A DNA stretch of 64,000 nt from contig JBAKBP010012374.1 of the NCBI GenBank assembly GCA_037953745.1, positions 1-64,000 on the forward strand, written 5' to 3'. The DNA comes from Lithodes maja (Eukaryota; Arthropoda; Malacostraca; Decapoda; Lithodidae). Below the pieces are notes generated by a model that ran no database searches, had not been told where the DNA came from, and was given only the letters and a program-made list of their open reading frames with translations. Shown here one piece after another: positions 33,954 through 45,035 of the stretch. A program made the translations under genes and the position numbers. Each line of letters starts with the position of its first letter. The stretch's first letter is position 1.

Positions 33954-36888
33954 TTAGTACTCCTGCTTGGTGTGGTATTCAGCAAAGCACGGTATAGCAC
34001 ATAGTGACAGCTGGCACTCCACACACTGCATGGTGGTCTTTTTCTGCTTCCTCGGCCTCACCTGGCTGTTCCAGCAGACATGGCACCGCCTTCTGCTAAT
34101 GGTGACTCCATCTCGTTCCAGAGGCAGGTAACCGAGCTTGTGCACATTTAGATACTGTGCACACTGCATGCGGTCCTGAACGGGGCGCCCAGGTTGTGCC
34201 ACTGCCCTCTGTGGCATAGCATACCTGTCCAGGAGCTCCACCAACACCTGTTTTTGGAACCTCCGCAGGCTACTGAACTTCCTGGGTGTGCGCGGATTCC
34301 GAAGCCTGTAGATATTGTAGGCATTCAGCATTGACATGTCCACCATGTGCAGAAAGAACTTTTTGTACCATCTGCACGAGGTACGCAGACAGTCGATGAA
34401 GCCTATCTGCATGTCGGACTTGTCCACCAGCCTCATATTTATGTTGTAGTCAATTACAGCATCGGGCTTGGTCACCCTGACTTGGGTGCGGCGATCCACC
34501 TTGCCAGTCTCAACCATTTCCCCCTTGTGGACGGTGCTCAGGAGGTTGACCTTCCGCTGGTCGTGCCAGTGGATAGCCAGAATGGGTCCCGACTTCTTCT
34601 TGAAGACATCGCCTTTCTTTGTTTTAGGAGGGAAACTTGGCATGCCCTTCCTTTTCGCTCTAACTGTGCCTACAGTCCCCGTCTGGCGCTGATGGAGGTA
34701 CTTTGAGAGAGTGGGGGACGTGTAGTAGTTGTCCGTGTAGAGGACGTGATTCTTCTCGAAGTACCGGTTCATCATGGCTTGAACCACTGCTCCGCCAAAG
34801 CCAATGAGGGGGTCTATTGCCACGTCCCCTTCCTTCCCGCTGTAGACCAGGAAGTCCAGGACATAGCCAGTTTGGCAATCGCACAGCACAAAGAACTTTA
34901 TACCAAAGCGATGTCTCTTTGAGGGGATGTACTGCCTGAAGCTCAGCTTTCCCCGGAACAGCACAAGAGACTCGTCAATACAGACGTTGCAGAAGGGCAT
35001 GAAGTAGGACGTGAAACGTTCTCTCATCATCTCGTACAACGTCCTAATCTTCCACAGTTTGTCAGGGAGATGCATGTCGGTGTTGGTGACAAGATGGAGC
35101 GCTCCGAGGATGTCGAGGTACCGGTCCCGAGAGATGTATTTCCCGAAGGCAGGGGTGGATATCAGATCTTTGGTGATCCAATAGTCAGCCAACCTGTGCT
35201 TCTTCACATGAGGCATTAGCATGGTGATTGCCAGGAACACCATGAACTCGGGATGAGTCACTGGGGTCCACCGCTTCATGTGGCCCTTGGTCACCTTGCC
35301 AAAAAAGTTAACCTGGACTTGGTAGTGCTTATTTGTCTCTTGTATGACAAAGTCAGTAACCTCATTATCAAAAAATGCCTCAAAAAGCTCATGTGGTCGA
35401 GCATTGGGGCCTGCAGGAAAACTTGGGGTAACTCCTGAAGCATCGTGTACCTCATCAAAAGGGGTTACATCAGGGTCAATGACTTCATCAGCAGCCACAT
35501 CCTGCCAGTTGAAAATATAAAATGCGTCCTTCTGGCGACGCTGACGAGGAGCTACAGCTGGGGCAGCACGCCCACGAACTTTGGCGGCGCGCACCCTAGG
35601 GCGGCCAGGAGCGCGACGGCGCCCAGGCCCAGCCCGGCGGCCAGCCCGGCGGCCAGGGCGGCCAGGAGCACGACGGCCCTGGGCAAAGCGTCTGGGTTGA
35701 GGGTCGTCGATGTCCATAAAGTCATCGTCGTTGTCGTCAGAGCCGTCATCTTGCCCTGACGGTGGACCCAGGTAATCATGGCCAGAGTCATCTGTGAGGT
35801 GCCCTTCATCTTCAGACCCCCCCATCATAATCTCGCGGGGAACGAATGATGCGTGGGCGGCGTGTAGGTCGGCGAGGTGGGGAAGGAGTGGCAGGTGAGG
35901 CTCTGTCATCTTCATGCAGAGGTTCGGGGCTCCTTGGCCTACGACGAGTCGTAGACAGCAGTGGTTCAGTGTCTGTAGGTGCAGGTATGGATGCGAGGTC
36001 AAAAACATCATCAGGAACCTCTGTTGTAGGCTGGAGAGGTGGGGTGGACCCTGGGGAAACTTGCGGGGGCGTATGGCTGGGAGCGGCAGGGGTGGAAGCC
36101 GCGGGAGCCTCGAACAAAGAGCGCCTACTTGTAGCTCCTTTTTTAACATATTTTCTCCCTTTTCCCTTTTCTTTAGTAGTATGTCTCCTCTCGGGGGAAA
36201 TAGGGGGTAAATAGGCCGAAAGTGGGGGGTCCTCAACCCTAGGCAGTGCTGGTGGTGGTGGGGAAGAATGGCGGGCGCCTGGGGCAACTTGGGTGGCGTG
36301 GGTAGATAAGGAAGACAATGGCGGGTCAACCTCAGCCTCACGCTCAGCCTCACTGGCACCCTCACGCACTGCTCCCTCACCAAGTTTTAGGGCCTCTTTC
36401 CTGGCTGCCGCCGCCGCCTTATTCAGAACTTGCTTCTTATAGAAACGTATCTTGAATGGGGATTTAGCTGGCGAAGGGCTAGGTGTCGTGTCACTCAACC
36501 TAAACTTGGCAGTCGACCTAGTGCTGTCCCATTCGCTCACTCTCACTACACTCTCATCACCTTGCACAACTATATCACGTTCAGTACTATCATCACTTTC
36601 ATCGTCATGCTCAAATCCAATAAAAAGCGCGTCTCTTTCATGAATTTCGTGTAGATCGTCAAAATCTTCACTATAGTGAGACTGATAAGACTCGGAGCTA
36701 TCACTGGCCAAGTCATCAACACTATTTTGTCCTTCACCACGTTCATAACTCCTCAAAGCTATTTCAATACCTCCGGGAGTCAACGCATCTTGTACGTGCC
36801 TTTGCGTTAGGGCGCGACGAACATGGGCAGGCGTCGAAGGGAGCGTAGAATCGGACACAAGGGAATCACTTTTTGGGCTAGTATCCAT
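33954..36888 (-). pseudogene. piggyBac-2 copy B transposase, one frameshift
   Basis: Apart from one lesion the gene is complete. The start at 36888 opens MDTSPKSDS. A disordered N-terminal extension with a proline-rich and an Arg-rich segment is followed by the DDE core (CIDESL, LYTDNYY, RLVDKSD) and a C-terminal Cys/His module ending near 33954. One extra base near 35824, next to a run of seven C, shifts the frame relative to copy A. Copies A and B carry different single-base lesions, so each was probably copied from an intact parent before decaying. An untruncated version would be about 977 aa, similar to family 1. Confidence 0.9.
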
Positions 36889-37093
36889 GTTGGCGGCAGG
36901 GTAGAGACTGTTTTGGTGGCGTACATGCTGTCTGGTGGCGTCGCCTAGCGACGCCTGGCGACCACGGAACGAAATATTTGCGCGCGCCATTCGAAAGCAC
37001 ATACGCAAGCAATGGTACAGTGTTGTACCACCCGGGTTCCTCGGGTCAAACCATAATGGTACACACGTGTACCACCCGGGGTTGAAGGGTTAA

Positions 37094-39844
37094 TCTCTAA
37101 TCTGGCTTCTCCCAGAAGCCCTCATAGATCGCCGTCTTGAAGGCTGTGATACCCTATTGTATCAATCAATTGTTTGGCAAATTATCTCGAATCGCAAATC
37201 CGTTAATATAACCACCCGAAGGTACAACCGCCGGGTTTTATATGCAATGTCAAACCAATTATACCTGCCCCAGACCTCTTTGTAAAAAGGTCGCCGGGAG
37301 GTAAAGACCAAACAAACAGACAGCATTGTTTCAATGGCTTTGAAAAGCAGAGAAAACCAAGTCCAACAGGTGTCAGCCTGATCACCTAGAAAACTGTGTG
37401 GAGCCCCCCTCGACGGGAATAAACCAGGAAGCCTGATCCCAGGCTCGACCCTAGAAAACGCAGTTTCTGATGAGCCCTCAAGCGACCAAACTCGTCGGGG
37501 TAACTTACCTATTTTAGCCATCCTGACTACAACTTGGTAAACAAAATCGGTGTCCTCGGAGCAACGAGAAAAATGCCGGAAAGGTAACCCACACTAAACT
37601 ATACATTACAGGAGGGCGTAATGCATAAAGCAATGAATAACACAGGAAGCCTGATCCCAGGCTCGACCACAGAAAACGCAGTTTCTTATGAGCCCTCAAG
37701 CGACCAAACTCGTCGGGGTAACTTACCTATTTTGAGCCATCCTGACTAAAATTTGGTAAACAAAAACGGTGTTCTCGGAGCAACGAGAAAAAACGCCGGA
37801 AAGGTAACCCACACCAAACGAGACATTTTAACACATTTTATACAAAGGGTGTGCGCAAAAATAAGGATACCTGAACAGGAGGGCGTAATGCATAAAGCAA
37901 AAACCGGGGCAAAGGTAGCCATGACAGAGACTGGTGGGATACTTACTCCAGGTTCTGCATAGACCCGCCGGGACCCAGCTCTGGTAAAAAAGAAAATTTC
38001 CAGGAATTAATGCTCATAAGGTTAACCCAAAACATGTTCGCACACAAGTGTTAAATAACCCGCCGGGTAACGAGACGTAATACTCAACGACTACAGCTCG
38101 CTACGCGGTGGGGTTTCCTAAGTAAAAGATTTCAGAATATCTTAATTTGTCCAAAAGATTTATGAATACCCTCTGACATAATATATAAAGGTTTATAACT
38201 GATTAAGTCTTTCCGGTGGTGTTTGTTTCAAGATTCAATCTTGGAAAAAAAAAAAACTAAAAAAGACGCCGGCCCCCGAATTATCTCGTAGATCAATAAC
38301 TGGGAAGCCTGACAAATATACGAGATCTAACTTCTCCCGAAGTATCTTTTTAGATCGCCGTATGTTGAAGGCGGCGATACAAAACGTATCCCTCAATTGT
38401 CTGGTTAACTAACTGAATTGTAAATTCGTTATTCCCACCCTTCCAGGGAGCACGGGTGTGAATATTAGTTTAAAAAACGTTAACCCCAATTGCGCCGTAA
38501 GCTGAAGGCGGCGATACAAAACGTATCCCTCAATTGTCTGGGTAACTAACTGAATTGTAAATTCGTGATTCCCACCCTTCCAGGGAGCACCCGCCGGGTG
38601 TGAATATTAGTTTAAAAAACGTTAACCCCAATTGTGCCTTAAATTGCCGTATGTTGAAGGAGGCGATACACAATGCATCCCTCAATTGTCTGGTCAACTA
38701 AACTGAATTTTGTAAATTCGGTCATCCCACCCTACCAGGTTGCACCCGCCGGGTGATTTAAAGTTTAAAAGTTAACCCCAATTGTTCCTAACCCCACATC
38801 TTTGTAAAAGATCGCCGGGGAGGAAATACAACAACAGCATAGTTTTATATTGGCTTTGCAAAACCGAAAAAACTACAAACAACACGTGTCCGTATGAACA
38901 CTGTTAGATGGGTACAGCCAACCCGCCGGGAATCAGAAGGAGCCTGAAACAGGCACCCCAGAGACGCAGTCCTGGGGAGCCACAGACACCCACTCGCCGG
39001 GGAAACAAGCCTGTTTTTAAACCACGCGTGGCCAAAACTCGATAACCAGCCGGGTTTTTTCATGGTGTAACCGAGAAAAACCCGCCGGAAATAACCCACC
39101 CCGTCCAGATACCATCTGAACGCAACACAGGACCAAGGCGTAGCCAAAACACAACTAACGCCGGGCCCAACATAGTACATGGAATTAGCCAATACACAAC
39201 TAACCCAGGACACCTAAATAGTCCGTGGAATTAGCCAAAACACAACTACACCAGGACACACATCACACAGTAGTACATATTTAGAAAATAAATCAATAAC
39301 ACTTGTATATGTGGTAAAGCTACGAGAGGCTGGCTAGGCCTAGGCAGACGGATAATATTAACATGTCGGAATATAAACAAAAAGCACTGAATTATATCAC
39401 AACAGGAACCACCGCCAACACACCACTGTAGCAAATACTTCCGGCAAAGGGAAGACTGACTCGGGACCCAGAAAAAACTTCACTAAGTGAAGAAAAATAC
39501 GCTGGGAATGTCAGCAAAAATACGCTACCTCATCAGAAAGATGAAAGGAAGCAATAACGCGTAATGAAAGCCGCCTGCATCACAAAACTAGCTAACTGTG
39601 ACAAAGTTCACCTGTCCACAACCGGACCACGAGGGTACATCCGAAATAGATGCCCCAAACACACGACCCAAATTACACTGCACTGCGGGCAACCAGCCCA
39701 GGACACTCCTGCTACGCATATCCTAACCTTACTCGATACATCCCGGAGTAAACAAATGAGAAAAAACTCACTAGGGACGCAGCAAATGCGGAACCAGCGG
39801 AGCGTGGAGAGACACGTCCGGGCCGGTTGACCGCAGAGCAGAGA
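37094..39844. repeat. R1 satellite, third block
   Basis: This is a long R1 stretch with the same order of subunits as 17411-19485 plus an extra ~140-bp duplication near 38460-38600. It contains uninterrupted versions of the M5 target (38142) and of the copy A target (38758). From about 38830 the units diverge but keep the CGCCGGG cores. There is no coding evidence. Confidence 0.6.
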
Positions 39845-40153
39845 AGGATGAATGACGCCTGAATCAGCGTCTGGTCAAAGATCCACACAAGTACATCCAC
39901 GATATGATGGAAAGCTTATTGGATAGTTATTCTTATTTTCTTTTTGTTTTTTATTTTTTACGAAGTTTTTTCGTAGTGAGAACCCAATTCATAATGACTG
40001 AAGCCATGAGTGAGGTCGCGTGCGCTCATGATGAAGGCTCCTCAGATTTTAAATGCTCGGCGCGGTAGATTCAAACTACGGCGGATTAGTGTTTGAAGAG
40101 GATGCCTTATGTAATAGGCATGTTCGTCAATGATGGAGGGGCCACTAATAAAT
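39845..40153 (-). repeat. Element end matching the 8140-8440 unit
   Basis: In reverse orientation this stretch matches 8140-8440, and it ends in the 38-bp repeat (40116-40153) that pairs with 8588-8625. It probably marks the right end of the composite element. Confidence 0.65.
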
Positions 40154-41648
40154 ATATGTTTTTTTTTAATTTTATAACTTTATTTATTTTTATTTATTTT
40201 TATATATCTTTGTAAGTCAGTGAGATATAAATATGCTTCTTTTAAAATTATTATATCTTTGTAGGTCAGTGAGATAAATTCGATCAAAGTATTATTTTGA
40301 GTACTCTGGCTACTTGTTGTAGTAGGGCCTAATTGGTACCCTTTGGAAAAATAAATACGAGTGCCTAAAAGTAGTGAAATAGGCTACTGTAAAAGTTTGT
40401 ATATGTATTTGACATCACAAAATTATGATATCAGCTATAAATATTTGGTGTTTAACACTGAAAATAATGCATATATCTGTCTTGAAGACAAACACTGTAT
40501 GAAAAAACACTGTATGAAAAAACACTGTATGAAAAAGCACTCTTGATTGAATAATGTGAGGCATTAAGAATTCCACCATCTCATAGACGGTTTTGATGGT
40601 AGGTACTGAAGGTATTGCAATTGATATGGGAAGAACCATCTATTTCTACAATATGTGATAAATTAATGAGTAACTTAGCAGTGATTGGTTATGAAAAGTA
40701 ACCCCTGGCCAGAGCACGACCATGGGGAGTACAAGCAAAGAATTAAAGTTCTATGAATTTGACACTAACACAGTACTCAACACTTAAGGAAAATAATATC
40801 AAGCTACAATGTAAATACACTTTCATAGAAAAAGGAGACACTGCAGCTAGCGAGCCAAGGCTCGTATGATAACAACATTTAGTTGAAGCGAAGTGGCGTC
40901 CTGAATACACGAATGCCGGCCAGCCTAGAAACTAAGTCCTTGCTTATTTAGGTTTACAAGTGAATACAATTAATATAAATACATTCCTAAACGCATATAC
41001 AACTCAATATGCAAATAGACTCAATATGCAAATACTCAATATGCAAATAGACTCACTATGGACTAAAAACTGATGCGTTTAAGAGGGGCTATGGAAACTA
41101 AATCGGGGAGCAAGGAAAATGTATGTTTTCTTAATGGCCGGCAGTCGAGAGAGGTCGCTCCTGGGCAGGAGGAGGTATGAGTCAGGCTCATGGGAAGCAG
41201 AGGAAGATCGGAATGCGCTGAGGCACGGTGTTCAAACTGTGTTAATTCTTTTCTTTTTTATTTCCTACTTTTCAGTGGCTCCGTCTCAATGACGTACCTT
41301 AGGAATGATTAAGGGGTACCCCCCCTAAGATGATCTTGGTTCTCGACTGCCGTAATCGAGGTTAACCCGGGCTCTGAGGAGCCCGGAACGAGGCCATATT
41401 ATCATAGGCTCTTACGTCATTGACGTAAGGAGCCATCAATAAATCACTGGTCCGTGCAATGCCTAGCCTCAACCAGGAAAATTGCTAGGTTACCAGAACA
41501 CTGGTCCATGCTGCCTAGTAAGTTATCTGGCCCTCCTGACCTATTCCCGGATAGAAAGGAGTTCAGGTAATACCTAACATGTGTTGTGCATAAACCATTA
41601 ACTGTCTTGATAGCGTAATGCTTAGTGCGCAGAATTTCGCTGTGAGAA
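40154..41648. other. No gene; minor tandem repeats and a short inverted element
   Basis: I see no coding region. AAAACACTGTATGAA-type 15-bp units repeat three to four times at 40489-40545, and CTCAATATGCAAATA repeats at about 41005-41060. A short inverted structure (41270-41440) has ends GTGGCTCC...CAATGACGTA and, in reverse, ATGGCTCCTTACGTCAATGA. These resemble the GTGGCCCC...CATTGACG ends near 8140 and 40150. Confidence 0.45.
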
Positions 41649-41658
41649 TCCTAGGTTG

Positions 41659-42185
41659 TTATTGTTGTTGTTGTTCCCCAAGCTGCCTGGCCGAACAGCC
41701 CCAAGGCCCCGAGCAATTCCAAGGCCATAACCGAGTGCCCCCACAGAACCCTCCCCGCCGACCACAATAAAGCCTGGGTGACCGAAGCCACTCCATGGCG
41801 GGGAGCTGAGGAGGGTGCGGATACGCCCGGGAAACCAAAGCCCCACCCAGGGCCCTGTGCCCCTCAGCAATTATGAAGAGAAAGTTGAGGGGCAAGGGAA
41901 AAATGTGACGCTTTGGCTTCCAATCTTGGTAGATTGGGAGGTCAATCCACGGAAGAGACGCCGTCACTTGAGATCTAGAAAATATATAAGTTAAAGGAAC
42001 AGTCAGAGTAAGCTATGGGTATGGCAGAGATTGCTCAGCTCTCACTCTGATAGACCAGCCCATCACCACATGACTAGAACCCAATCCTCTCAGCATCAGC
42101 TAGGAAAGGCCCTAGAAAGCCGCCTTTGGCGGGGGGATAGCTCCCCTATTTCAACCCCTTTTCGGAGTTGGGCACCCGCCTAATA
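41659..42185 (-). mobile_element. SINE-like retroposon copy 1, with 10-bp target duplication
   Basis: A 527-bp unit is flanked by TCCTAGGTTG at 41649-41658 and 42186-42195. It ends in a (CAA)n tail (low-coordinate side). Its last ~60 bp match the 3' end of the jockey-like LINE at 2790-2857. The rest is not jockey coding sequence, so this looks like a SINE that borrows a LINE tail. A weak B-box-like GGGTTCTAGTC is present inside; a proper A box was not convincing. Confidence 0.7.
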
Positions 42186-42194
42186 TCCTAGGTT

Positions 42195-42292
42195 GAAACA
42201 ATGAATACATGTAGTAGCCTACACCATGGATTTCAACCTAGTATCCTAGGTTGAAATCCATGGTGTAGGCTACTACATGTATTCATTGTTTC
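42195..42292. repeat. Perfect palindrome, 47-bp arms, 4-nt loop
   Basis: Bases 42195-42241 and 42246-42292 are exact inverted complements separated by TATC. It could form a hairpin or cruciform. It lies between the two inverted SINE-like copies. Confidence 0.9.
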
Positions 42293-42493
42293 GTTAATTT
42301 CATAAATTGGGTTTATTTGTAAGTTACCGAAATTGGTGGGTTGGTGATGATAAAAATTACCAACCATTCCTGTTGTACTGGCCTGCCTGATATGAAAAGG
42401 TGCACACTGGTTGTGTAAGCCAAGTTGTGGGAACGAAACCCATCATTTGGATGTAACAATTAGGTGAGCCTGGCTCTACCTGTGGCACTATAT

Positions 42494-42992
42494 GTTGAAA
42501 TAGGGGAGCTAACCCCCCACCAAAGGCGGATTTCTAGAGCCTTTCCTAGCTAATGCTGAGAGGATTGGGTTCTAGTCATGTGGTGATGGGCTGGTCTATC
42601 AGACTGAGAGCAGAGCATTCTCTGCCATACCCATAGCTTACTCTGACTGTTCCTTTTACTTATATATTTTCTAGATCTCAAGTGACGGTGTCTCTTCCGT
42701 GGATTGACCTCCCTACTGCCAACCTAGAGGTTGGCAGATTGGGAGCCAAAGCGTCACATTTTTCCTTTTCCCCTCAACTTTCCCTTCATAATTGCTGAGG
42801 GCCACAGGGCCTTGGGTGGGGCTTTGGTTTCCCGGGCGTTTCCGCACCCTCCTCAGCTCCCTGCCTTAGAGTGCCTTCGGTCACCTGGGCTTATTAGTGG
42901 TAAGCAAGGAGGGTTCTATGGGGGTGTTCGGTTATGGCCTTGGCCTTGCTCGGGACCTTAGGGCTGCTCGGTCAAACAGCCTGAGGAACAAA
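42494..42992 (+). mobile_element. SINE-like retroposon copy 2, diverged
   Basis: It is related to copy 1 in opposite orientation, sharing TTGAAATAGGGGAGCTA at the 5' side and the LINE-like tail with a degraded A-rich end. It is more diverged, with a small duplication near 42718-42737. I found no target duplication. Confidence 0.65.
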
Positions 42993-43400
42993 AACTTTAC
43001 CTAGTGCCTTTTAACCCAAAATTGGCTCATTGGGCTTTTTTTATATGGAAAATATTAAAAAAAAGGGTGGAAAATTCCCAATTAAATAATAAATAACTAA
43101 ATACTGTATATACAGTATAGGGTAAGATGGGGTAATTTCGCCGCGGCGCTAATAATTTGCATTCAAATCCCGATATCTCCGAAACTATTGCATGGATTCG
43201 GCTGCAGTTTGGCTTAGGTTGTAGAGCAGTTTTGGTTTAGGTTGTAGAGCAAGCTTGGTTTAGGTTGTATAGCTAGTTTGGCTTAGGTTGTAGATCTAGT
43301 TTGGCTTAGGTTTTGTTTCGTTTCGCGGGGCCTGGAGCCGGGGCTAGCGGCGCGTCTGACGGTATGGTCGGGTGTGTGTGGGGGGTTTGTATGTACAGTA

Positions 43401-44364
43401 CAGTGGAATCTCGTATCTAACGCATTTTGATCTAACGAATTTGCATCTAACGACCCTATTGGAGCTCTACCCGATCTCAATCTAACGAACCAAAATCCAC
43501 ATCTAACGGCAATTATTCTGGGTGCCCGGTATCGAATTTACAAATTTCCCGCCAAATAGGCCTACCGTACTGAGCTAAGTGGCGTCCCTCCCTCCTTCCT
43601 CCCTCCCCGTCACTGTCGTCAGTCCAGTCCGCGCTGCGCCTTAGGCCTACATTACACAAACCAACTCAATCTTTTGTTGTGTTACTCGCCCCAACCTTAA
43701 GCTTTTGTTGTGTTACGCCTTTTGTGATGTCGACACAATCCTCAGGTACTGGAGAGGGGAGTGGTGAAAATGGAAATATGCATGAAAGAAAGACAAAAGT
43801 ACCAGTGAAGAGGGTTACGCGTGTTGGAAAAAAAATGAATAAATATACGGCAGAGGATAAAGCGAAAGTGATTGAACTAATTGAAAAAGGCCTCAAGAAC
43901 TGCGAGATAGTGAAAATAACTGGGTTTCCCGAGGGGACAGTGCGTAACTTTAAGAGTCAGAAAACTAAAATTAAAGCCAGCCTATCTGTTGCAAAGACGT
44001 GTTTTAGTGGTAATGTTAAGAGAGGGAGGCGGTGGTGGAGGTGAGAAGGTGCGCGGCGCATCCCAGTTAGCCTAGCCTCCCTGCTCGGATATCTTCGACA
44101 TCGTCTAACCTACACACTTCATTATTCACTCACAGGTTGGTTTATTATTAATTCTTCTTATAATTAATATATTACATGATTTTAATATATTTGATGTCAC
44201 AAAATAGCACTCAGAAGGGCAAAAATAGGTAAAAATGGGGACTCTGTCTAAATTTTGGCACCAATTACCATTTTTCCCATTAGTTTATGTATTCATATCT
44301 AACGAATCTGGATCTAACGCAATTTTTTCGGCACCTATTATTCGTTAGATACGAGATTCCACTG
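43401..44364 (+). mobile_element. pogo/Tigger-like element, internally deleted
   Basis: TA target duplications flank the element (43399-43400 and 44365-44366). The ends are CAGTGGAATCTCGTATCTAA and its inverted complement, with repeated ATCTAACG phrases inside. At 964 bp it is far below a full pogo-type element (about 2 kb or more). The DDE transposase domain is gone, so it depends on a relative. Confidence 0.8.
43727..44044 (+). CDS. CENP-B-N-type helix-turn-helix remnant of a pogo transposase
   Basis: This 105-codon ORF uses the ATG at 43727, although the frame is open from 43679. It contains KYTAEDKAKVIELIEKGL followed by EIVKITGFPEGTVRNF, the pattern of the N-terminal DNA-binding helix-turn-helix of Tigger/Jerky-type transposases. 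The catalytic domain is absent; the last ~20 residues (KRGRRWWR) look like read-through after a deletion junction. If translated it could still bind element ends. Whether it is expressed is unknown. Confidence 0.65.
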   Translation: MSTQSSGTGEGSGENGNMHERKTKVPVKRVTRVGKKMNKYTAEDKAKVIELIEKGLKNCEIVKITGFPEGTVRNFKSQKTKIKASLSVAKTCFSGNVKRGRRWWR

Positions 44365-45035
44365 TATGTATGTTTGTTTGTATGTTTGCGTGTGACACAG
44401 TGTTGGCAGTAGCCATCAGCTGCTGCCTGGTACTTTGTACTAGGAACCTACACGCCGCACCCACACGAGACACGTCCACACCCGCACTAAATACTTCCAC
44501 ACCCGTAGGCCTAATAAATACGTCCACAACCGCACTAGACACGTCCACACCCGCACTACATGTCTACAACTCTACACCCGCAATAGACACAGTGGCGCAT
44601 AGGCCTACACGTGTGACACACCTGCATCTCTGCCCGCCCTGTTCAGTTGTGTGTGTGTGCGTGCAACGTTTTTCTATTGGCATGTTTAGTGTCAGTTTGG
44701 GTTTGTGAATGTTTTCATTGCTTTTACCTGCGTGCTAGTGTTTTGTCTGGCCATTAATCATATAATGTTATCTAGTTTACTAGCTAGATGATGCGTAAAA
44801 TAGGTCGCGGCGAAATTACCCCGCCGAGCGGGGTAATTTTGCCACAAGTGACTTTTTTCAAAAATTCGGCAGCATGACCAAAACATTATATATTTTTTTC
44901 GTTTTTTGGGCATCTATAGCAGAAAGGCTGAATGTATAGATAACAAATTATAAATTTAAAAATTCCATTTGTGGCAGTTTCTATTTGTCAAAATACGCGA
45001 TTTTCGGCGAAATTACCCCGTCTTACCCTAGCCTA

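Larger units (their letters stand above)
32852..37093 (-). mobile_element. piggyBac family 2, copy B
   Basis: TTAA lies at 32852-32855 and 37090-37093, for a 4242-bp copy with the same ends as copy A. Inside the right end CCCGGG occurs at 37031 and 37075, 44 bp apart. The uninterrupted target is present at 16985-16988 and at 17411-17414. It is complete in structure but its ORF has a 1-nt lesion. Confidence 0.92.
8588..40153. mobile_element. Putative composite element bounded by 38-bp inverted repeats
   Basis: Bases 8588-8625 and 40116-40153 are perfect inverted complements (38 bp, containing GTGGCCCCTCCATCATTGAC). Between them lie a DIRS-like tyrosine recombinase, the R1 satellite and many nested transposons. 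Subtracting the recognised insertions leaves about 8 kb, a plausible size for a tyrosine-recombinase element with inverted termini. No reverse transcriptase was found in the remainder. The boundaries are inference: related terminal sequences occur three times within 8095-8625, so the two repeats could belong to separate small elements. Confidence 0.35.
43118..45030. mobile_element. Terminal-inverted-repeat element, TAGGGTAAGA family
   Basis: Inverted ends of 25 bp lie at 43118-43142 and 45006-45030 (TAGGGTAAGAYGGGGTAATT, one mismatch). The interior has ~24-bp tandem units near 43207-43315 (TTTGGCTTAGGTTGTAGA), a nested pogo-like derivative, and ~33-bp CACACCCGCACTA-type units near 44440-44570. 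No transposase of its own is seen. Its right end runs straight into the 55-bp minisatellite. Confidence 0.6.

Noticed and set aside
30556..36214. Plus-strand ORFs opposite the piggyBac-2 N-terminal region
   Set aside because: Complementary shadows of the Arg/Pro-rich transposase extension.
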